A stretch of 60,093 bases of DNA from the NCBI GenBank assembly GCA_017442185.1, contig JAFSAT010000023.1, forward strand, positions 1-60,093, given 5' to 3'. The position numbers were made by a program, and so were the translations under genes. Below the pieces are notes generated by a model. The model did not search any database, was not told the origin of the DNA, and saw nothing but the letters and a program-made list of their open reading frames with translations. Every line of letters begins with the position of its first letter. The stretch's first letter is position 1. Origin of the DNA: Bacteroidaceae bacterium (GTDB taxonomy: Bacteria; Bacteroidota; Bacteroidia; Bacteroidales; Bacteroidaceae). This document shows positions 55,422 through 60,093 of the stretch, piece by piece.

Positions 55422-56291
55422 ATGGAAACGGCTGAACTTATAAAAAAAGTCCGCAAAATCGAGATTAAGACTCGCGGACTATCGCATAATATCTTTGCAG
55501 GACAGTACCACAGTGCCTTTAAAGGGCGCGGTATGTCCTTCAGCGAAGTGCGCGAATATCAGTACGGCGACGATGTGCGCGATATTGATTGGAATGTGAC
55601 GGCGCGTTTCAACAAACCCTTTGTGAAGGTTTTTGAAGAGGAACGTGAGCTTACGGTGATGCTCCTTGTCGATGTCTCGCAGAGTCTCGACTTTGGTACC
55701 ATTAAGCAGACAAAGCGCGATATGCTCACCGAAATTGCCGCTACATTGGCATTTGCAGCAATACAGAATAACGACAAGATAGGCGTCATCTTCTTCTCCG
55801 ATATAATAGAAAAGTTCATACCCCCACAGAAGGGCAGAAAGCACATTCTGTATATCATACGCGAACTACTGAATTTTGAACCGCAAAGCAGTCGCACCGA
55901 CATAAAAGTGCCGCTGGAATTTCTCACAAACGCACTTAAGAAGCGCTGCACATCATTCATAATGAGCGACTTTATAGCCCCTGTCGACTATAAAAATGCA
56001 CTCACCATAGCCAATCGTAAACACGATATTACAGCCATACAGGTTTACGACCGCCGCTTGGTGGAGCTTCCCAAGATTGGTCTTGTGAAGATGCGCGATG
56101 CCGAGAGCGGTGAGGAGTGCTACATAGACACATCATCGTCAAAAGTACAGCAGGCGCAACGCACATGGTGGAACAATCAGAGCACTGCTGTGAGCGAAAC
56201 GTTCAAGAAGAGCAGAGTAGACTCCGTATCGGTGCGCACCGACCAAGATTATGTTAAAGCACTGATGACACTCTTCGCACAACGCGGATAG
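55422..56291 (+). CDS. DUF58 domain protein of the Bat operon
   Basis: A 289-residue cytoplasmic protein. DUF58 core: GRGMSFSEVREYQYGDDVRD, IDWNVTARFNKPFVKVFEEE and LTVMLLVDVSQSLDFG. The last gives a VWA-like metal-binding DxSxS. The DUF58 gene pairs with moxR in almost all Bat-type operons, probably as the ATPase's substrate or adaptor. It is 9 nt after moxR. Confidence 0.93.
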   Translation: METAELIKKVRKIEIKTRGLSHNIFAGQYHSAFKGRGMSFSEVREYQYGDDVRDIDWNVTARFNKPFVKVFEEERELTVMLLVDVSQSLDFGTIKQTKRDMLTEIAATLAFAAIQNNDKIGVIFFSDIIEKFIPPQKGRKHILYIIRELLNFEPQSSRTDIKVPLEFLTNALKKRCTSFIMSDFIAPVDYKNALTIANRKHDITAIQVYDRRLVELPKIGLVKMRDAESGEECYIDTSSSKVQQAQRTWWNNQSTAVSETFKKSRVDSVSVRTDQDYVKALMTLFAQRG

Positions 56292-56353
56292 AGTGACACT
56301 CACATTAGACGCGAGCTTTCAGCACAGGTAAAATCAACAGCTCCAAAATTGAA

Positions 56354-57427
56354 ATGAAGAAAAGTATATACATATTGACACTCATGCTCATGTGCGCCTT
56401 CACAGGTTATGCACAAAGTGTATCGGTTGTTGCCGAGATTGATTCGGTGCAGCGTCTCATAGGCGAGCAGGCACGAATAAAAATCAAGGTAAGCTACGAT
56501 GCAGGCAAGCGCCTTGTAATGCCCACTTTCGATAGACAGATAGTAGACGGCATTGAGATTGTCGAAGCAATAAAACCCGACACGCAGCAGCTTAACGATG
56601 GCAAGCGGCTCACCGTCACCAATGAGTATGTGGTGACATCTTTCGATTCGGCTCTCTACGTCATACCCCCATTTGAAGTTCTTGTCGAGGGCGAGCCTCA
56701 CTATTCACAAGAATTGGCAATGGCCGTATATTGCTTCCCGGTAGACACCGCCAACGTCGAGCAATTCTTTGGCCCTAAAGATGTGTGGCAGGTACCGTTA
56801 GAGTGGCGCGACGTACAGAGCAGCGTCGTCTCCTTTGTGTTGCTTCTTCTGTTCACTGCGGCACTTGTTTGGGTTATAGTACGTTACATAAACAACAAAC
56901 CCATCATACGCATAGTAAAGGTAAAGCCCAAACTGCCTGCACATATAGTGGCGCTCAACGAGATTGAGCGTCTGAAAGCAAGCAGCGAATGGCGCACATC
57001 GGGCAACAGCAAGGAGTATTATACACACCTCACCGACGCCCTGCGCGTATATCTGAGCGAGCGCTTCGGATTCAGTGCCACCGAAATGACAACAGCCGAG
57101 ATTGTAGACAACCTTCTTAAGATAAAAGACAAAGAGAGCATTCAAGAATTACAAGAACTTCTCACCATGGCCGACCTTGTGAAATTTGCAAAGTTCAATC
57201 CCCCCATGAACGAGAACGACCGAAACCTTCTGAATGCCATCGAATTTATAAACAGCACAAAGCCCGAGGGAGTAGAGGAGAATCCGCAACCCACCGAAAA
57301 GAAAATCATCAACCAACGCTCCGCAAAGGCCAAGCGCATGCTTTTGTTCGCAATAGTGCTGCTTACCATTGTGACGTTGGCACTGTTGGTGATTTTCATT
57401 CTCGACATATACTATTTGTTAAGCTAA
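56354..57427 (+). CDS. Bat operon membrane protein, BatD-like N-terminal region, function unknown
   Basis: A 357-residue protein. Signal peptide (MKKSIYILTLMLMCAFTGYAQ), then a beta-rich periplasmic domain with VVAEIDSVQRLIGEQARIKI. It has a membrane helix at about 155-175, a cytoplasmic helical region (KEYYTHLTDALRVYLSERFG) and a second helix near the C-terminus (LLFAIVLLTIVTLALLVIFIL). It sits between the DUF58 gene and batA, where B. fragilis-type operons have an unnamed ORF. The early domain resembles the oxygen-tolerance BatD N-terminus, and the mid region looks like DUF4381 proteins. It probably helps assemble the VWA proteins downstream. Confidence 0.65.
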   Translation: MKKSIYILTLMLMCAFTGYAQSVSVVAEIDSVQRLIGEQARIKIKVSYDAGKRLVMPTFDRQIVDGIEIVEAIKPDTQQLNDGKRLTVTNEYVVTSFDSALYVIPPFEVLVEGEPHYSQELAMAVYCFPVDTANVEQFFGPKDVWQVPLEWRDVQSSVVSFVLLLLFTAALVWVIVRYINNKPIIRIVKVKPKLPAHIVALNEIERLKASSEWRTSGNSKEYYTHLTDALRVYLSERFGFSATEMTTAEIVDNLLKIKDKESIQELQELLTMADLVKFAKFNPPMNENDRNLLNAIEFINSTKPEGVEENPQPTEKKIINQRSAKAKRMLLFAIVLLTIVTLALLVIFILDIYYLLS

Positions 57428-57440
57428 ATTTTTCAGAAAT

Positions 57441-58427
57441 ATGATATTTACCAAAATAGGTTTCCTGCTGCTCTTTATTCCGCTCATAGGTTACGTTGTG
57501 TGGTACATTATCAAAGGGCGTCATCTGACACCCTCAATGAAAGTCTCAACAACGCTTCCTTTCGCCGGCGGAGTAAAAAGTTATAAGAACTATCTCATAC
57601 ATCTGCCATTTGCGTTGCGCGTTATTACGATAGCAATGATAATATTGGTGTTGGCACGTCCGCAGTCCACCAACCGCTGGCAGAACACCGAGGTAGAGGG
57701 AATAGACATAATGTTGGCGATGGACGTCTCCACAAGTATGATGGCAATGGACTTGAAACCCAATCGTCTCGAAGCGGCAAAGCAGGTAGCAGCCGAATTT
57801 GTAAACGGCCGTCCCAACGACAATATAGGTCTCACAATCTTTGCAGGCGAAAGTTTCACACAATGTCCGCTCACCATCGACCATACAGTGATGCTCAACA
57901 TGCTCAATGCCGTAAAGTGCGACATTGCCGCACAAGGAATCATTGAGGATGGAACAGCAATAGGAATGGGAATAGCCAATGCCGTATCAAGGTTAAAAGA
58001 GAGTAAGGCAAAATCAAAAGTGATAATTCTGCTCACCGATGGTTCAAACAATCGTGGAGAGATTGCTCCTGAAATGGCAGCAGAGATTGCCAAGCAGTTT
58101 GGAATCAGAGTCTACACAATAGGCGTAGGAACAAACGGCACAGCCCCCTATCCCTATGGCGGACAAATAGTTAACGTTCCTGTCGAGATTGACGAGAATA
58201 CCCTCGGGCGCATAGCCACGCTCACCGATGGAGGATATTATCGTGCCACAAGCAATTCCAAGTTAAAAGAGGTATACGAACAGATTGACAAGCTGGAACG
58301 TACAAAATTAAATGTAAAAGAATTTTCCTCGCGCGAAGAGGGATATTTGATGTTTGCGTTGATAGCATTCGTGTCCCTCTTGCTTGAGATTATATTGCGT
58401 AACACACTACTGAAGAGTATACCATAA
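57441..58427 (+). CDS. batA: BatA, VWA-domain aerotolerance protein
   Basis: A 328-residue inner-membrane protein with two N-terminal helices, a VWA domain and a C-terminal helix. The metal-ion-dependent adhesion site is seen as MLAMDVSTSMMAMDLKPNRL, with LTDGSNNRGE and the DGTAIGMGIANAVSRL helix. Named by operon position and architecture. Bat genes were linked to oxygen tolerance in B. fragilis. 13 nt after the preceding gene and 15 nt before batB. Confidence 0.88.
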   Translation: MIFTKIGFLLLFIPLIGYVVWYIIKGRHLTPSMKVSTTLPFAGGVKSYKNYLIHLPFALRVITIAMIILVLARPQSTNRWQNTEVEGIDIMLAMDVSTSMMAMDLKPNRLEAAKQVAAEFVNGRPNDNIGLTIFAGESFTQCPLTIDHTVMLNMLNAVKCDIAAQGIIEDGTAIGMGIANAVSRLKESKAKSKVIILLTDGSNNRGEIAPEMAAEIAKQFGIRVYTIGVGTNGTAPYPYGGQIVNVPVEIDENTLGRIATLTDGGYYRATSNSKLKEVYEQIDKLERTKLNVKEFSSREEGYLMFALIAFVSLLLEIILRNTLLKSIP

Positions 58428-58442
58428 AAACAGAATCAGGTT

Positions 58443-59468
58443 ATGAAGTTTGCTAACCCGGAATATTTCTATCTATTTATATTAGTGCCGATACTATTGG
58501 CCATATATATGTATTTCAACCACCGACGGGCAAAAAACCTTAAAGAGTATGGCGACCCGGCGCTGCTTGCCAATCTCATGCCCGACGTCTCTCCCTATCG
58601 GCAGAGTGTGAAATTTTGGTTGTCACTTTTGGCACTATCTTTTCTTATAATAGTGCTGGCACGTCCGCAATTCGGTTCAAGGAAAGAGACTGTGACACGT
58701 CAGGGAATTGAGACAGTCATTGCACTCGACATTTCAAATTCCATGCTCGCCCAAGATATTGCACCAAGTCGTCTCGAAAAGGCCAAGAATATGATTTCCA
58801 AACTTATCGACAAATTCGAGAATGACAAAGTAGGTCTTATCGTTTTTGCAGGCGATGCCTTCGTTCAGCTGCCCATCACCAACGACTTCATATCGGCAAA
58901 GATGTTCCTCGAAAGCATATCCCCCTCGCTCATTTCGCGTCAGGGAACAGATATAGGAGCCGCCATAAGCCTTGCATCCAAGAGCTTCACTCCCAACGAA
59001 GAGGTCGGTAAGGCTGTGATAGTGATAACCGACGGCGAGAATCACGAGGGTGGAGCCGAAGAGGCCGCAAAACAGGCCTCCGAAAAAGGTATGGCAGTAT
59101 ATATCATGGGAATAGGAACAACCGATGGCGCCCCCATCCCCACAGGTAATGCCAATGAATACAGAAAAGATAAAGAAGGCAACATTGTTATGACAAGGCT
59201 CAACGAAGAGATGAGCCAACGAATAGCAAGTGCAGGCAATGGAGCATACATAAGAGTAGACAACACCAACAATGCACAGAAACTGCTCGAAAAAGAGATA
59301 GACAAACTTGCCAAAGCCGACGTAAGCACCGAGGTTTACAGCGAGTACAACGAACAGTTTGAATTTGTTACATGGCTTGTACTTCTTTTGCTGCTTGTAG
59401 ACATACTCATACTTCCCGGCAAAAGTCGTTTCACACGTGGCATTAAACTTTTTGACAAACGAGACTAA
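58443..59468 (+). CDS. batB: BatB, VWA-domain aerotolerance protein
   Basis: A 341-residue paralogue of BatA: N-terminal helices, VWA domain with VIALDISNSMLAQDIAPSRL and VITDGENHEG, and a C-terminal membrane helix (FEFVTWLVLLLLLVDILIL). It shares the RPQFGSRKETVTRQGIE-type linker with BatA (RPQSTNRWQNTEVEGID). BatA and BatB probably form a heteromeric complex at the membrane. A 146-nt intergenic repeat follows before batC. Confidence 0.88.
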   Translation: MKFANPEYFYLFILVPILLAIYMYFNHRRAKNLKEYGDPALLANLMPDVSPYRQSVKFWLSLLALSFLIIVLARPQFGSRKETVTRQGIETVIALDISNSMLAQDIAPSRLEKAKNMISKLIDKFENDKVGLIVFAGDAFVQLPITNDFISAKMFLESISPSLISRQGTDIGAAISLASKSFTPNEEVGKAVIVITDGENHEGGAEEAAKQASEKGMAVYIMGIGTTDGAPIPTGNANEYRKDKEGNIVMTRLNEEMSQRIASAGNGAYIRVDNTNNAQKLLEKEIDKLAKADVSTEVYSEYNEQFEFVTWLVLLLLLVDILILPGKSRFTRGIKLFDKRD

Positions 59469-59471
59469 GAG

Positions 59472-59592
59472 GCTGTTTAAATTTATATCGTTAAGTATTT
59501 ATAGAGCAAAAACAGACATTTTTGAATATAAAAAACAACGAAATAGCGGCTTCCAATATTAGAAAACTTTTATTAGAAATTTAAATAGCTTC
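59472..59592. repeat. 121-bp dispersed repeat copy inside the Bat operon
   Basis: GCTGTTTAAATTT (59472-59484) and AAATTTAAATAGC (59577-59589) are terminal arms with one mismatch. The interior shares TCGTTAAG, TTTGAATATAA and GGCTTCCAATATT with the block at 45722-45806. It starts 4 nt after the batB stop. Confidence 0.6.
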
Positions 59593-59614
59593 TAAACAGT
59601 TTACAGAAAAAATT

Positions 59615-60093
59615 ATGCAAAAAATAAAATACATATTGCTGATTCTTGTGCTTTTTGATTTTGCCGGCACAGCAGCACAGAAAACCTATCGCGAACATCT
59701 GCGCAGCGGTAACAAGATATATGCCGACAGCATATACGATGAGGCCGAAGTAGAGTATCGCAAAGCGATAGAGAAAGAACCCGGCAATGCCGATGCACAT
59801 TTCAATCTGGGTAACACACTTCTGTTTCAGAATAAAGCACAGGAGGCGCTAAAAGAGTATGAGCTTGCCGCACAAAACGAGAAAGATAAACATCGCCTTG
59901 CACAAATATATCACAATACAGGTGTCCTGATGCAGGCTGCAAAAGACTATTCCAATGCAGTGAAAGTATATAAGGAGGCACTGCGTAACAATCCTCACGA
60001 CAACGAAACACGCTATAATCTTATTTTGGCAATGAATCAGCTGAAAGACCAACAACAGCAAGACCAACAACAGCAAGACCAACAACAGCAAGA
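59615..60093 (+). CDS. batC: BatC, TPR protein, 3'-truncated by the window
   Basis: At least 159 residues, open at the window end. A signal peptide (YILLILVLFDFAGTAAQ) is followed by TPR helices (YDEAEVEYRKAIEKEPGNAD, AHFNLGNTLLFQNKAQEAL, and SNAVKVYKEALRNNPHDNE). A DQQQQ repeat then begins. TPR proteins of this slot are BatC, assumed to scaffold BatA/BatB in the periplasm. The start at 59615 is the first ATG that gives a proper signal peptide. Confidence 0.85.
   Translation, partial: MQKIKYILLILVLFDFAGTAAQKTYREHLRSGNKIYADSIYDEAEVEYRKAIEKEPGNADAHFNLGNTLLFQNKAQEALKEYELAAQNEKDKHRLAQIYHNTGVLMQAAKDYSNAVKVYKEALRNNPHDNETRYNLILAMNQLKDQQQQDQQQQDQQQQ
60047..60093 (+). repeat. 15-nt tandem repeat in batC
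   Basis: Three identical units of GACCAACAACAGCAA (60047-60091) encode DQQQQ in frame and run off the window edge. Exact identity suggests recent expansion. Confidence 0.85.

Overview
The window is chromosomal DNA from a member of the order Bacteroidales (Bacteroides/Prevotella/Muribaculaceae-like; I cannot resolve the genus). The evidence is the fused lpxC-fabZ gene, the atpD-C-(membrane protein)-B-E-F-H-A-G gene order, a complete start of the Bat aerotolerance operon, menaquinone genes, a C-terminal sorting-type tail on a large sialidase, and promoters of the Bacteroidetes type (TTTG, about 20 nt, TAnnTTTG or TAnnTTCG).

Layout. 1-2290 is an accessory patch: a nonsense-broken IS30-family transposase, a low-GC two-gene unit with a DUF2335 membrane protein, the tail of a serine recombinase, and several hairpins. 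2299-8169 holds guaA (with a decayed glutaminase domain), mscL, gap with a tiny lipoprotein gene in its leader, and a transporter-menG-menA operon. 8107-13589 holds a metallophosphoesterase, dipeptidyl peptidase IV, a YhcC-like radical SAM protein and miaA. 13590-17401 is the lipid A operon lpxD-lpxC/fabZ-lpxA with a pRiA4b ORF-3-like gene. 17684-22436 is purM-prfA-pyrF, interrupted by a type II restriction-modification pair. 22634-27601 holds a glutaredoxin-like protein, a CtpA-type protease, dCMP deaminase, a small lipoprotein and an M3 peptidase. 27837-32693 is one 1618-residue double-SGNH/sialidase protein.

From 33 kb onward every real gene is on the plus strand: the ATP synthase operon; ettA, an aminotransferase, a GH20 hexosaminidase and an AsmA-like protein; lepA; ftsY-rimO-HU-(HU/LysM fusion); and the Bat operon (moxR, DUF58, a membrane protein, batA, batB, and batC cut by the window edge).

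Functional links: lipid A first steps (lpxA/C/D); menaquinone (menG, menA) and ATP synthase for respiration; host-glycan foraging (sialidase, GH20, DPP IV); translation and targeting factors (prfA, miaA, lepA, ettA, rimO, ftsY). The least explained features are a dispersed family of AT-rich intergenic inverted repeats (core GCTGTTTAAATTT), usually just 3' of stop codons; a DNA-binding/transmembrane/LysM fusion protein; the decayed GuaA; and an apparent flip of strand base composition inside the atp operon. All family names come from reading motifs by eye; no database search was run.
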